A stretch of DNA of 64,000 nucleotides from Cytobacillus suaedae (GCA_014960805.1 CP063163.1:2498001-2562000); one strand, 5' to 3'. Shown: positions 30,903-40,424, counted from the first letter of the stretch. Numbers and translations: made by a program. Notes: generated by a model not told the origin, from the letters alone.

Positions 30903-31277
30903 ATGCAAATATCTTTGTCCGGTTTCATGTACCACTCGGATGATTCTGATCCAATGCATTCCCACAATCTTTATATTACGTCATGGGATTGAAGGCCAGT
31001 TCATGTCCATGAATTTAAAGGCGTTACCTCTTATGATGTAGGGCACTCACACCAATATGCCAATATGACTGAACCTGCTCCGAGCGGCGTACAGCATACC
31101 CATAAGTATTTTACTTTCACTTCTTTTGATGATGGTCACAAACATCAGATCAGGGGAGTGACTGGTCCTGCTATCCCCCTTCCTGATGGTGGTCATTATC
31201 ATGAATTTAGTGGGGTTACTACTGTAGACGGGTCCACTCCACATAGACATCGATATAGTGGAAAAACAAGTCGTTAA
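30903..31277 (+). pseudogene. YmaF-family gene with an in-frame TGA
   Basis: The frame of 124 codons is rich in histidine: YHSDDSDPMHSHNLY, VHVHEFKGVTSYDVGHSHQY, GVQHTHKYFTF, DDGHKHQIRGVTGPAIPLP, GGHYHEF, STPHRHRYSG. This is the His-dyad pattern of YmaF, a possible metal-binding protein. TGA at 30990-30992 (after TSWD) interrupts it; GGA is expected. GGAG lies 8 nt before the ATG. Probably inactive unless the stop is read through. Confidence 0.75.
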
Positions 31278-31412
31278 GGCTAGACTATATACTTTGGAGA
31301 CCCATTTGAATTTGTTAGAACAATACTCAAGTAGCGAAGGAAGAAAAACTTTTCTGAAATTGTGTCAAACCTGTTTTTTAAAACTATCACCTCGGATTAG
31401 GGACTAAACAGG

Positions 31413-31464
31413 TCTTATTCAATTATTGCTTTCGTTAGAGCTTAAGTACATTTTTTCACAATGT
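31413..31464. repeat. CGTTAG repeat, degenerate, with tail
   Basis: TTATTCAATTATTGCTTTCGTTAGAGCTTAAGTACATTTTTTCACAA in blocks; the hairpin is lost, core and tail are kept. Confidence 0.5.
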
Positions 31465-31520
31465 CACATGAAAATGAATATATTTGTTGCGCAGTATTTA
31501 ATCTACTACTATTAAGAAAT

Positions 31521-31578
31521 GATGACTTACTTCTTAAACTAACCTTCCCGTTTGTCTAAGTACACAATTTCACAATCT
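31521..31578. repeat. CGTTAG repeat, degenerate, with tail
   Basis: GATGACTTACTTC, AAACTAACCTTCCCGTTTGTCTAAG, TACACAATTTCACAATC. The core is CCCGTTTG. Confidence 0.5.
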
Positions 31579-31773
31579 AATATTGCAACTTACTAAATAG
31601 CTAAAACATCTCTATTTTCCAATTTATTATGTAAACCTTTCTTAAAATTTGCACATCAAATTGTAGTTGAATATGTAGTAAGATCATTTTAATATACTTA
31701 AAAAATAGCGATTAGCCACAGAGAATTTATGAGACTAGGTACTTTCCCCATTCATAGATAGCAAAAGAAATCA

Positions 31774-32181
31774 TTACCGATTAATATTTTTAGTCATTCC
31801 AATTGAAAATATCTTAAAACCTAAATCTTTATAATAAGGCTCCAAACTTTCTACACACATAAGTTGAGGTATTACTTTATGTTGTTCACAATGTTCTATT
31901 ATTCGGGATAATATTTCTTTACCAATCCCTTTGGACTGATAACTTGGTAGTACACAAACTCCACATATAAGTCCAGTAATAACACCATCTGATATAACAC
32001 GACCCATTCCTACTAATTGTTTCTCATCAAAAGCATATACGGTATACCAACTCTGTTTACACATTCTTTCTAAATCATTAACGTTTAATTTAAGTGAATT
32101 CCATCCTAATAACTCGTATATTTCCAATAAAGCTTTAAAATTTTCTGGAGGGTTTATCGTATAATCTATCTTTTTTTCCAC
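31774..32181 (-). CDS. GNAT-family N-acetyltransferase
   Basis: 135 aa, a minimal GNAT fold. Motif A is VLPSYQSKGIGKEILSRIIE (Q/R-x-x-G-x-G/A), which binds acetyl-CoA; the C-terminal EPYYKDLGFKIFSIGMTK is motif B. The substrate is unknown. The preferred start is GTG at 32181, 9 nt after AGGAG; TTG at 32190 is too close to it. Confidence 0.8.
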   Translation of the reverse strand: MEKKIDYTINPPENFKALLEIYELLGWNSLKLNVNDLERMCKQSWYTVYAFDEKQLVGMGRVISDGVITGLICGVCVLPSYQSKGIGKEILSRIIEHCEQHKVIPQLMCVESLEPYYKDLGFKIFSIGMTKNINR

Positions 32182-32303
32182 ACAAAACAACTCCTAATTT
32201 TCTACATATAAATTAATCTCTTTATTTTACTAACCTCGTCAGTAAACTCCCTCACAATGATGTTAACTTAATATTCAAAAAAGTTATCTAAATTTCATAT
32301 TAG

Positions 32304-32333
32304 AAAAAGACGATCATTTAAGATCGCCTTACA
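32304..32333 (-). terminator. Terminator of the histidine kinase gene
   Basis: Minus strand GGCGATC-TTAAAT-GATCGTC then TTTTTC. Confidence 0.75.
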
Positions 32334-32425
32334 ATGTTATTTCTTGTGTTACTCCAGAGAACGGAATTACTAAATTTAGACAACCTTAACCTATCATATA
32401 GTATATTTACAAGTAGAACCTGGAG

Positions 32426-34051
32426 TTAACTACTATTAGGTAAGCTGATTTCTACTAAGGTCCCTTCTCCCACTTTACTTTTATAAGAAATCGTACCATG
32501 ATGTTGTTTAATAATTTTATGACAGATCATTAATCCTAGTCCGGTTCCTTTTTCTTTTAAACTATAAAAAGGTTCCCCTAATCTCGGAAGTATTTCTTCT
32601 GGAATACCGAAACCTTGATCTTGAAAAGAGATAATTAATTCATTCATATTTGCTTTTTGAAGGGTAATCTTAATCTCTCCACCTTGTTTCATAGATTCCA
32701 TTCCATTTTTTATAATATTTAAAAAAACCTGCTTTAATTGATTCTTCTCACACGTAAAAAAGTAATCCGACACCTCAGCCTCTAAAGTAAGCTGAATATT
32801 ATTCATATGAGCTTGCGGTGATAGTAACTCAATTGTATTATCAATTAGGTTTTTAACATTGGTACTGACCAACTGCATCGCTTGGGGTTTACCGAGGGTC
32901 AGTAGCTCACTTGTAATCGTTTCAATTCGATCTAGTTCACTCAGTAGCAATTCATTGTATACGTTTGATCCGTCTTCCTTATGATTTAATTGAATAAACC
33001 CTTTAATGGTTGTAAGTGGGTTTCTGATCTCATGAGCAACACCAGCTGCTAACTCTCCAACAATAGATAGTTTCTCAGATTGCAAGAGCATCGTCTCAGC
33101 CTTTTTTCGTTCTGAAATGTCCCTACTAATTAAAACAATATGTTCAATTGTGTTATTATCTCCTTTAGCAGGCATACACCTAGACTCAAAGTCTATCCAC
33201 CCACCATCCTTATGTTTAAAACGGAATTCCATTGTATAAGACTCATGTTTTTCAAACAACTTCGTAATATTCGTTTTAAACATCTGAACGTCATCAGGAT
33301 GAATAAACTTACACAATTCCAGTGATTCAAGCTCAGAAATGGGAAAACTTAAAACTTGTTCATGAGATGGAGAAAAGTAACTAATTGAATGTTCTTTATC
33401 CATCACCATAATAAGGTCTGTTGTATTTTCTGCAATTAGTCTATATTTTGCTTCACTTGCAGCTAATGTTGTCTCCATTCTTTTATTATCTAAGATAATC
33501 CGATATAACTTTTGATAGGATTCTATTAATAGGCCTCCAACAATTACCCCTAACATGACAAAAAGAAGGTATTGAAAGTGAAACGCTGGACTATCTCTGA
33601 AAATATTAAAAATAATAGGCACCATTATTACATAGATAGCTATGTAGGTACTAAATAGTATGATACATCTTTTTACAGGTGACAGCCTTGACACATAGAA
33701 GCACATAATTGAAAAAACAACCATTATGGTTGTCCACCCAATAATAGCAGGTTCCCAATTACCACTCGTAAACAATCTCATTACTAAAGAGATGACTCCT
33801 GTAACTACACCTGCGAATGGACCAAGGTAAGCAAATACGAGAATGATAGGTGCATACCGTATGTCATAGGTATATCCATCTTGTTGAATAGATAACATCA
33901 CTAAGAACACCGAGACGATTCCTGCATATATGCTAACCCAGAAACGAAGTCTTTTAACTGGTTTCAAATCTAGTAACGAAAAAAGTACCAATGGAATGCT
34001 AACCATTAATGCGAAAATGGAAAGGTTAATTAGATAGTCAAATAGTATCAA
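32426..34051 (-). CDS. Sensor histidine kinase, 5TMR-LYT/PAS type (KinB-like)
   Basis: 541 aa from the TTG at 34051, which follows GGTGGG by 7 nt; the ATG at 34096 lacks a ribosome-binding site. Residues 1-185 contain 5-6 membrane helices of the 5TMR-LYT type; a PAS domain follows (RLIAENTTDLIMVMDKEHSI to HIVLISRDISERK); HisKA has the phospho-acceptor H in GELAAGVAHEIRNPLTTIKG; HATPase has N, G1 and G2 boxes (NIIKNGMESM, DQGFGIPEE, KGTGLGLMICH). These orphan kinases of Bacillus feed the sporulation phosphorelay. No response regulator is adjacent, which supports that. Confidence 0.85.
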   Translation of the reverse strand: MILFDYLINLSIFALMVSIPLVLFSLLDLKPVKRLRFWVSIYAGIVSVFLVMLSIQQDGYTYDIRYAPIILVFAYLGPFAGVVTGVISLVMRLFTSGNWEPAIIGWTTIMVVFSIMCFYVSRLSPVKRCIILFSTYIAIYVIMVPIIFNIFRDSPAFHFQYLLFVMLGVIVGGLLIESYQKLYRIILDNKRMETTLAASEAKYRLIAENTTDLIMVMDKEHSISYFSPSHEQVLSFPISELESLELCKFIHPDDVQMFKTNITKLFEKHESYTMEFRFKHKDGGWIDFESRCMPAKGDNNTIEHIVLISRDISERKKAETMLLQSEKLSIVGELAAGVAHEIRNPLTTIKGFIQLNHKEDGSNVYNELLLSELDRIETITSELLTLGKPQAMQLVSTNVKNLIDNTIELLSPQAHMNNIQLTLEAEVSDYFFTCEKNQLKQVFLNIIKNGMESMKQGGEIKITLQKANMNELIISFQDQGFGIPEEILPRLGEPFYSLKEKGTGLGLMICHKIIKQHHGTISYKSKVGEGTLVEISLPNSS

Positions 34052-34285
34052 AGAAAACCCACCTATGTAGATAATTTCAATATTTTTATATTTCAATAAT
34101 ATATTAAAAATAAACCCAATACCATATGCTATTTTACCGGATAGTATATTTCAGGTAATCTTTCCTAAAAGTAGTTTTACTTGTCTTCTTATAAAGAATT
34201 ACATAAAATACATATAGTCCAAAAACGTAAAGTTATGTTATTCTTCTAAGATAGAATGATAGAGCATGCACAAAGGAGTGTTAAA

Positions 34286-34814
34286 ATGACTAAAATTACT
34301 CTTGCAGAAGCAGTAAAGTTAAAAAGCGTCATGTCCAAAAGAATACATGAGTTAGAAGCTGAAATGGATCGAATAGCATTCGTTGAAATAGAAAAAGGAA
34401 GTAAAGTACCTAGTCAGATTAGAACACTTCACGATGTTGAAACCGAAATTGATGAAACACGAAAAGATTATCGCATACTTGATAAGCTTATGTACCAAGC
34501 CAATATTCAAAATTCAGTAAGGTATAATGATGAAACCATAACTATTGTTGAAGCGATTGAGTTGGCAACCCAACTAAGAGCAAAGGCAAGAAAATACAAA
34601 CAATATGGTACTTGCATAAAAGAGGAGTTTCATTACTCATTCGGTGATTCTGTACCGAGAGTGAAAGTGGCATTATTTGAACCAGAGGACTATCGTATAA
34701 AGGGAATTGAAACGGGGAATTGAAACGGAAAAACAAGCTAATAGACTATCAAATCTAATAAATGCAAAGAATTATTCCATCGAATTAGACTTCGATGGTG
34801 AAAAGTATTTCTAA
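34286..34814 (+). pseudogene. Coiled-coil (DIP1984-like?) gene broken by a 13-bp duplication
   Basis: The frame from ATG 34286 (AAAGGAG 8 nt upstream) gives KITLAEAVKLKSVMSKRIHE, RTLHDVETEIDETRKDY and ITIVEAIELATQLRAKARKY, then ends early after GIETGN at 34723. GGGAATTGAAACG is repeated directly in tandem at about 34698-34723. Removing one copy restores the frame EKQANRLSNLINAKNYSIEL to TAA at 34812. The fold resembles DIP1984-type proteins, but this is uncertain. Confidence 0.6.
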
Positions 34815-34859
34815 AACCTTGAAGTGGTGAGACTCCATTTCAAGGCATAGAAGGATGAG

Positions 34860-35045
34860 CTTTCGTTCCTTTAGTTAGGATAGTGATAATCGAAATGGTA
34901 ATGGTACAACCAATAACCTATAACCCATTCCAATGTTACTCTTTACCCTTAACCAATGATGGCAATGGAAGGTCGACGACCAAGTGTAGTAATTATATTT
35001 TCTCCTTCTATGAGTCCCACGACCTTTTAGTCGTGGGATTATCTA
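34860..35045 (+). other. Possible end of an IS200/IS605-type element
   Basis: ATGAGTCCCACGAC-CTTTTA-GTCGTGGGATT resembles the subterminal hairpin at the right end of IS605-group elements, where the tnpB frame ends. Upstream frames are broken and I find no TnpB or TnpA motifs, so this is only suggestive. A plain terminator is the alternative. Confidence 0.25.
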
Positions 35046-35067
35046 TTTACATGTTAATGTTCACTAT

Positions 35068-35349
35068 CTAATAAGTACAAGCACTTACTAATATTGCTAG
35101 GAAGAAACCTATGACTATGATGATTAAAGAAGCTTTAGCGAAGTTTTTTAGATTTTCATTATAATCTCCAAATGCCAAAACGAGATAAACAATTATATTA
35201 ACGATTGGAATAGCCAAGACAATCATAATCAAAATCCAAGTCCCAACCGATACAACATCATCATTGCCCCCACCACTATGGTGGTAGCTTTCTTTAGATT
35301 TATAACCCTCATGGTACTTGCTATCATGTTCAATTTTGTGATAATCCAA
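35068..35349 (-). CDS. Membrane protein, 93 aa
   Basis: A polar, histidine-rich N-terminus (MDYHKIEHDSKYHEGYKSKE, SYHHSGGG) followed by two helices (WILIMIVLAIPIVNIIVYLVLAFG; ASLIIIVIGFFLAILVSAC) with GDYNENLKNFAKAS between. The PIVNII...NENxKNFxKA pattern is common in small Bacillus membrane proteins of unknown function. The start is TTG at 35349 behind GGGG. Confidence 0.6.
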   Translation of the reverse strand: MDYHKIEHDSKYHEGYKSKESYHHSGGGNDDVVSVGTWILIMIVLAIPIVNIIVYLVLAFGDYNENLKNFAKASLIIIVIGFFLAILVSACTY

Positions 35350-35420
35350 TGGTAGTTACCCCTTGTAATCAAATTGAAGTCATCTTCCACCTTCTCTTTA
35401 ATTAAATTGAAGTTGGTTAT

Positions 35421-35651
35421 CTATTTATCTTCTTCTTCTAAGTTATTTAGTACAAACTTTACAATTGTAATCTTTAGTACATCTATGATTAAAGGGATAG
35501 CGCAGACCACTAGTAAAATAAAGCTGATGTAATGAAAGATTACCGTAACGTGCTCCATTATCTCCGCCAAGAAGAAAAATCGCGGAATTGGCAGGACCAA
35601 CATGACGAAACCTAAGATTAAACCATAAAAATACGTCCTCTGTTTATCCAT
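35421..35651 (-). CDS. Membrane protein, 76 aa
   Basis: Two helices (FYGLILGFVMLVLPIPRFFF and IFHYISFILLVVCAIPLIID) and an acidic end NNLEEEDK. Family not recognised. ATG at 35651; AGAAGGG lies 12 nt upstream. Probably grouped with the small genes at 35068 and 35700, all in the same direction. Confidence 0.5.
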   Translation of the reverse strand: MDKQRTYFYGLILGFVMLVLPIPRFFFLAEIMEHVTVIFHYISFILLVVCAIPLIIDVLKITIVKFVLNNLEEEDK

Positions 35652-35699
35652 TTGTATTTTTGTCCCTTCTATTTCTGATGATATTTTAATAATTTTCTT

Positions 35700-35882
35700 C
35701 TAGTTTAATACAGCAGTTAAAGCTACGAAAACTATCGGTCCCACTACACATACACCAAACACTAAAGCAATAAACTTCATTGGCGTTGAAAGACCTTGCT
35801 CTTGTTCCTGATCTAGCTTATCAAGTTTTTCGTTTATCTTTTTTAACTCGTTTAAAATTTCTTGATTTATTTTTTCTGACAT
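35700..35882 (-). CDS. Small coiled-coil protein with membrane tail, 60 aa
   Basis: MSEKINQEILNELKKINEKL and DKLDQEQEQG form an amphipathic coil; the C-terminus (FIALVFGVCVVGPIVFVALTAVL) is one membrane helix. It resembles phage haemolysin-XhlA-like small proteins only in outline. The preferred start is ATG at 35882, 7 nt after GGGGG. Confidence 0.55.
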   Translation of the reverse strand: MSEKINQEILNELKKINEKLDKLDQEQEQGLSTPMKFIALVFGVCVVGPIVFVALTAVLN

Positions 35883-35993
35883 ATCCATTCCCCCAACAAG
35901 TACAGACCACACTGTTATTATATTCCTACTACATTTTAACATTAACAGCCCAATTTGTGGAATTTTCTGTATTTACCTACCTAACCAAAACAT

Positions 35994-36045
35994 AAAAAGC
36001 CTATGTCTTGATTATCAGATAATCAAAGACACAGGCTGTATTATT
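35994..36045 (-). terminator. Terminator of mqo
   Basis: Minus strand AGCCTGTGTCTTTGATTATC / GATAATCAAGACATAGGCT followed by TTTTATG; a long, almost perfect stem. Confidence 0.85.
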
Positions 36046-36066
36046 AATATATTTTAAATTGAAAAC

Positions 36067-37569
36067 TTAATTATAAACATGTTCTTTTACTTCATTTAGT
36101 CCAAGCGTATGAGCTGTTGACTCATGTACATCCTGAAGAAGCTTTGGATTGTTCATAAGTGACTCGCCATAAGATGGAATCATTGTTTTGATCTTTGGTT
36201 CCCATTCATCTATATGTTCCGGGAAGCATTTCTGGATTACCTGAAGCATAACCTGAACCGCAGTTGAAGCTCCTGGAGAAGCACCTAGTAATGCAGCAAT
36301 CGACCCATCAGTAGCAGTAATCACTTCGGTACCAAATTGAAGGGTTCCTTTTCCTGCTTCAGTATCTTTGATTACTTGTACGCGTTGGCCAGCTACAACA
36401 AATTCCCAATCCTCTGATTTAGCATTCGGGATAAACTCGCGTAACTCTTCCATACGCTGATCCTTCGATAACATAACTTGTTGAATCAAATATTTTGTCA
36501 ATGACATCTCTTTTGCACCTGCTGCCAACATGGTTAAGAGATTATTAGGTTTTACAGAAGTGACTAAATCAAATATTGAACCGTTTTTTAAGAACTTAGG
36601 TGTAAATCCTGCAAATGGTCCAAATAGCAATGATTTTTTGTTATCAATGTACCTTGTATCAAGATGCGGTACAGACATTGGTGGCGCACCAACTTTTGCT
36701 TTTCCGTATACTTTGGCATGATGTTGTGCTACAACTTCCGGATTGTTACACACCATGAAAATTCCACTAACCGGGAAGCCACCGATATTCTTCCCTTCTG
36801 GAATGCCAGATTTTTGAAGTAGATGTAAACTTCCTCCTCCGCCTCCGATAAAGACGAACTTTGCAGTATGGTGTTCAACCCTACTGCTGAAAAGATTCCG
36901 TACATTCACTTCCCACAAACCTTCGCTAGTACGTGTAATATCCTCAACACTATGGTTGTAATTTACATCGACATCTTTATTCTCTAGATGATCAATTAAC
37001 ATACGCGTTAAAGCACCGAAGTTTACATCTGTTCCAGTGTCAATCTTTGTTGCAGCTATCGGTTCATTCGGTACACGGCCTTGCATAATAAGCGGTATCC
37101 ATTCCTTTAACTTTTCAGGATTCTCGGAAAACTCCATCCCATTAAAAAGTGGATTATTTGATAGCGCTTCAAATCGTTTCCTTAAAAACTCAACATTTTG
37201 TTCCCCTTGAACAAAACTCATGTGAGGCAAAGGCATGATAAACTCTTGTGGATTATTTATCAACTTGTTCTTTACTAGATACGACCAGAACTGCATTGAT
37301 ACTTGGAACTGTTCATTAATACTGATTGCTTTACTAATATCTACAGAACCATCAGGTTTTTCAGCAGTATAGTTTAGCTCGCATAATGCAGCATGCCCCG
37401 TTCCCGCATTGTTCCATTCGTTAGAGCTTTCTTCCCCAGCACTTTCAAGCTTTTCAAATACTTTTATTTCCCATTCAGGTACTAATTCTTTTAAGATTGT
37501 TCCTAAAGTCGCACTCATGATCCCTGCGCCAATTAAAATGACGTCTGTTTTCGCTTCTCTGTTGCTCAT
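36067..37569 (-). CDS. mqo: Malate:quinone oxidoreductase
   Basis: 500 aa, full length. Oxidises malate to oxaloacetate and passes electrons to the quinone pool at the inner face of the membrane. The FAD-binding N-terminus is visible ([20 protein letters not shown]), followed by the Mqo signature [30 protein letters not shown] (in two parts), a central [20 protein letters not shown] and the C-terminal [23 protein letters not shown] at 37569 (MSNREAK) follows AAAGGTTGG; the ATG at 37578 overlaps it. Monocistronic, with terminator. Confidence 0.95.
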   Translation of the reverse strand: MSNREAKTDVILIGAGIMSATLGTILKELVPEWEIKVFEKLESAGEESSNEWNNAGTGHAALCELNYTAEKPDGSVDISKAISINEQFQVSMQFWSYLVKNKLINNPQEFIMPLPHMSFVQGEQNVEFLRKRFEALSNNPLFNGMEFSENPEKLKEWIPLIMQGRVPNEPIAATKIDTGTDVNFGALTRMLIDHLENKDVDVNYNHSVEDITRTSEGLWEVNVRNLFSSRVEHHTAKFVFIGGGGGSLHLLQKSGIPEGKNIGGFPVSGIFMVCNNPEVVAQHHAKVYGKAKVGAPPMSVPHLDTRYIDNKKSLLFGPFAGFTPKFLKNGSIFDLVTSVKPNNLLTMLAAGAKEMSLTKYLIQQVMLSKDQRMEELREFIPNAKSEDWEFVVAGQRVQVIKDTEAGKGTLQFGTEVITATDGSIAALLGASPGASTAVQVMLQVIQKCFPEHIDEWEPKIKTMIPSYGESLMNNPKLLQDVHESTAHTLGLNEVKEHVYN

Positions 37570-37799
37570 TATAACCAACCTTTTCCCCTAAGATTTGCAC
37601 AAAGATATAGGCCCACACCATTTTTAGGTACATTCCAATACCTTTTCGCACGTTATAACCTATTATCATATTTACAATAAATTAATTCTAACTTAACATA
37701 TCTACTATTATATGATAATTATAAGTTATTTAACAATCTTTTAAAAAGAGAGAAGTTGTGCTTTTACCTAAAAATCGACAAAAAAGGCTTTTATATTTG

Positions 37800-38276
37800 G
37801 ATTACTCAAGGCAATAAGTCAATTTAATCGAACTATAAAACCACATTTTTCGATTGATAAATCATTTTATCGGTTGATGTTTCTGAGCTAGACCGCATTT
37901 TTAAGGTCGATAAACCATTTTATCGTCCTATATTTTCGGACTCCACAAAATTCCAGGTCGATAATCCATTTTATCGACTATTTTTACTGACTCCACAAAA
38001 TTTTAGGTCGGTAAATCATTTTATCGACCTATTTTTCTAGACTCCACAAAATTTCAGGTCGATAAACCATTTTATCGACCTATTTTTACTGACTCCACAA
38101 AATTTTAGGTCGGTAAATCATTTTATCGACCTATATTTCCGGACTACTCAAAATTTCAAGTCGATAAATCAATTTATTGGCCTATATTTCCAGACTCCAC
38201 AAAATTTTAGGTCAATAAACCATTTTATCGACCTATATTTCCAGACTCCACAAAATTTTAGGTCAGTAAATCATGT
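37800..38276. repeat. Tandem array of a 51-bp hairpin unit (about 8 clear copies)
   Basis: GGTCGATAAA at 37905, 37956, 38006, 38057, 38108, 38159, 38210 and 38261 gives a period of 50-51 bp, with two degenerate units before. Each unit reads ACTCCACAAAATTTTAGGTC, GATAAACCATTTTATCGACC and TATATTTCC. GGTCGATAAA / TTTATCGACC is a 10-bp inverted repeat, so the array is a row of hairpins. G-to-A changes in the arms are partly compensated. It fills the gap between mqo and the VOC gene and ends 8 bp from the stop codon of the latter. Confidence 0.9.
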
Positions 38277-38283
38277 TCAATTT

Positions 38284-38673
38284 CTATGTATTAGGACCAC
38301 TCCAAACATCGAATTTATTTCCATCTAAGTCGTAAAACACAAAGTTTCTTCCAGCGTGACCTCTATTTTCTATATTACCAACTTTAATTTCCTTTTCTAG
38401 AAATTCTCTATGTATTGCCTCCAAAGCACTTAATCCATAAACCTCAAATGTTAGGGAAAAACGCTCATTTCCATATATATCTAGAAAATTAGCACTTTCA
38501 TTTTCAGGTGATTTAACAAGAAAAAAACTTTGATCTGCTAGATTAACAATTGCTTTGTCGTCATCTTTATAACTTAATTCTGCATCTAGTTTAGTTACAT
38601 ACCATTCAGCTGATATATTCACATTAGTGACTGGAATATATGTTGTTCCAACCCTAATTAATTTTCCGCTCAT
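38284..38673 (-). CDS. VOC-family (glyoxalase/dioxygenase-like) protein
   Basis: 129 aa with the paired beta-alpha-beta-beta-beta halves of the vicinal-oxygen-chelate fold: VTNVNISAEWYVTKLDAELS and FEVYGLSALEAIHREF, ending RNFVFYDLDGNKFDVWSGP. The usual catalytic H at the start of the first half is replaced by P/V, so metal binding is uncertain. It may be a binding protein rather than an enzyme. AAAGGGTG precedes the ATG. Confidence 0.75.
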   Translation of the reverse strand: MSGKLIRVGTTYIPVTNVNISAEWYVTKLDAELSYKDDDKAIVNLADQSFFLVKSPENESANFLDIYGNERFSLTFEVYGLSALEAIHREFLEKEIKVGNIENRGHAGRNFVFYDLDGNKFDVWSGPNT

Positions 38674-38727
38674 TTAAATTCACCCTTTCAATATATGGGG
38701 ATTATCCCCAACTCCGTTACAAGTAAA

Positions 38728-39708
38728 TCATTTAGCCAACAATTCAGACTCATTGACCTTAACATCTTTATTTTTCCAGTTTCTTAACCAAGTAATGATA
38801 ATATCCTTTAGTTCTGAATCGATAGGTTGTTTAATAGATTTTTTGTAATCATTCATGATTTTGCTAATGCTATGTTCGACATCTGTTTTTCGAAGCATAT
38901 GGGTCATATTTTGAATAACATGCGTTTCACATTCCCCTTTAACGAGTGATTTAATTTTTTGTAAGTCACTTAGTTTAACGTTGACATCCTTAGTTCCTGT
39001 TATAGCAAGCACAGGGCAAGTTACCTTTTGCAAAGGTTTGGAAACATCAAAATATTGATGCTCTCTATTCCATTTGGCATTCATCTTCTTACCTTTATGC
39101 CTAATAACCGGTTCTTCTGTTGCTAAAATAGCTTTTGTTAAATCATCGTTCATTTTGTTGATTTTTTCATCTAACTTGATTAAGCGTGTAACCCAACCTT
39201 CAAATCCTTTTAAGGAGTGTATGTCCTTTATTATTTCCTGACGTTGCCAAGTCATTGTTTCTGTTAAAGGTTCAGCTGTGCCCGCAAGAAGAATCAATCC
39301 ATTTACTTCAACCATTTCATTAATAAATGGTGAAAGAATACTTCCTTCACTATGACCTAGTAAAATCACTTGATTTTCATCTATGTTTGGATGTTTTATT
39401 GCATATTCTAGTACCGCTCGTGCATCGTCGATTAAATCGTGTACTCCAGCTTCATAATAGTCTCCTTTGCTCTTTCCTATGCCCCTCTTATCATAACGGA
39501 TGCTTGCAAATCCTTCTGATGCAACAACTTCACTCATCTGCTTAAATATGTTGAGTGGCATCCCTTTTGCATTTGAATTTCGATCAGTCGGTCCGCTTCC
39601 ATGCACCATAACAACCAATGGATATTTTTCACGGTTTCCTTCAGGAATCGTTAGTGTCGCTGCTAACGGATATTGGCCTTCTATTATCACTTCAATTTCT
39701 TTCTTCAT
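38728..39708 (-). CDS. Alpha/beta hydrolase
   Basis: 326 aa. Oxyanion region VVMVHGSGPTDRNSN, nucleophile elbow LLGHSEGSILSPF with serine in GHSEG, aspartate in VLAITGTKDVNV and histidine in IQNMTHMLRKT complete a catalytic triad. It is a cytoplasmic esterase or peptidase of the dienelactone/prolyl-oligopeptidase-like type; the substrate is unknown. ATG at 39708 is 7 nt after GGAGGG. Confidence 0.8.
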   Translation of the reverse strand: MKKEIEVIIEGQYPLAATLTIPEGNREKYPLVVMVHGSGPTDRNSNAKGMPLNIFKQMSEVVASEGFASIRYDKRGIGKSKGDYYEAGVHDLIDDARAVLEYAIKHPNIDENQVILLGHSEGSILSPFINEMVEVNGLILLAGTAEPLTETMTWQRQEIIKDIHSLKGFEGWVTRLIKLDEKINKMNDDLTKAILATEEPVIRHKGKKMNAKWNREHQYFDVSKPLQKVTCPVLAITGTKDVNVKLSDLQKIKSLVKGECETHVIQNMTHMLRKTDVEHSISKIMNDYKKSIKQPIDSELKDIIITWLRNWKNKDVKVNESELLAK

Positions 39709-39837
39709 CGTTGTACCCTCCATATAATCTAATCATGTATTTCTAACCATTTTTTTAGTTATAGATTATACGTTTATGGTAGGAAAAAAGTTCAGTTCAA
39801 GAACTCTATTATTAAATTAAATGGAGTATACAAGTTC

Positions 39838-40293
39838 TTATCTGTGACCATCTTTACGAGCTTGTATATACCCATAATAAGCACAGGTCCCGTTTTTTGA
39901 TAAATCCTTAACTTCAAAACCACATTTTTCATAGAAACTAAAATTGTTAGCCGAAGTGTGAGCAAACCAGTCACCATGAGGAAGTTTTTGAACACAAAGC
40001 TCCACAAGTTTTTTTCCGATTCCCTTCCCACGATAGTCGGATAAGATAACCAAATCCATTATGGTTGCAACCATTATTTTGTCAGAGAGTACACGTACCA
40101 TCCCAATCATTTCGTTTCGATCCCATACTGTATAAGCCCAAGTAGAATTTTCGAAAATCAATGAGAACTTTTCCTTCTGCCAAGATGGAGTATTCCTAGC
40201 CCATCCCGCATCCTCAAAAAGCGCTTCTACACAATCAGCCGGAACGTTTTCAGTCCCTTCTCTTATTACTAATCCGTTAAAATATTGGTACAT
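39838..40293 (-). CDS. GNAT-family N-acetyltransferase
   Basis: 151 aa. Acetyl-CoA loop ILSDYRGKGIGKKLVELCVQ (R-G-x-G-I-G) and motif B NNFSFYEKCGFEVKDLSKNG. It is 31-35% alike at a glance to the GNAT at 31774 in layout, but I have not aligned them. Substrate unknown. ATG at 40293 lies 5 nt after GGGGGAG; the longer frame upstream is non-coding. Confidence 0.8.
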   Translation of the reverse strand: MYQYFNGLVIREGTENVPADCVEALFEDAGWARNTPSWQKEKFSLIFENSTWAYTVWDRNEMIGMVRVLSDKIMVATIMDLVILSDYRGKGIGKKLVELCVQKLPHGDWFAHTSANNFSFYEKCGFEVKDLSKNGTCAYYGYIQARKDGHR

Positions 40294-40387
40294 TCCATCT
40301 CCCCCTTGTAAGTAGTATATATTACTATACACAAGTCACATTTCCTTCTGATTACATGTAAAATTGTTAAAAAAGGCTAGTAATGAA

Positions 40388-40424
40388 AAAAAGCAATTAC
40401 CCTCTTAGAAAGTAATTGCTTTAG
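40388..40424 (-). terminator. Terminator of the DUF3888 gene
   Basis: Minus strand AAAGCAATTACTTTCTAAGAGGGTAATTGCTTTTTTT, in blocks: AGCAATTAC / GTAATTGCT then TTTTTT. Confidence 0.8.

Larger units (their letters stand above)
31278..31773. other. 496-bp gap with two degenerate repeats
   Basis: Besides the two repeat ends listed separately it has AAACCTGTTT...AAACAGGT arms at 31366-31412. I see no coding sequence on either strand. Confidence 0.45.

Noticed and set aside
34860-35045. A tnpB gene or guide RNA of an IS605 element
   Set aside because: Only a terminal-type hairpin is seen; no TnpB catalytic motifs or TnpA frame exist nearby.
37800-38276. CRISPR array
   Set aside because: The 51-bp units are contiguous copies with no unique spacers, and there are no cas genes.
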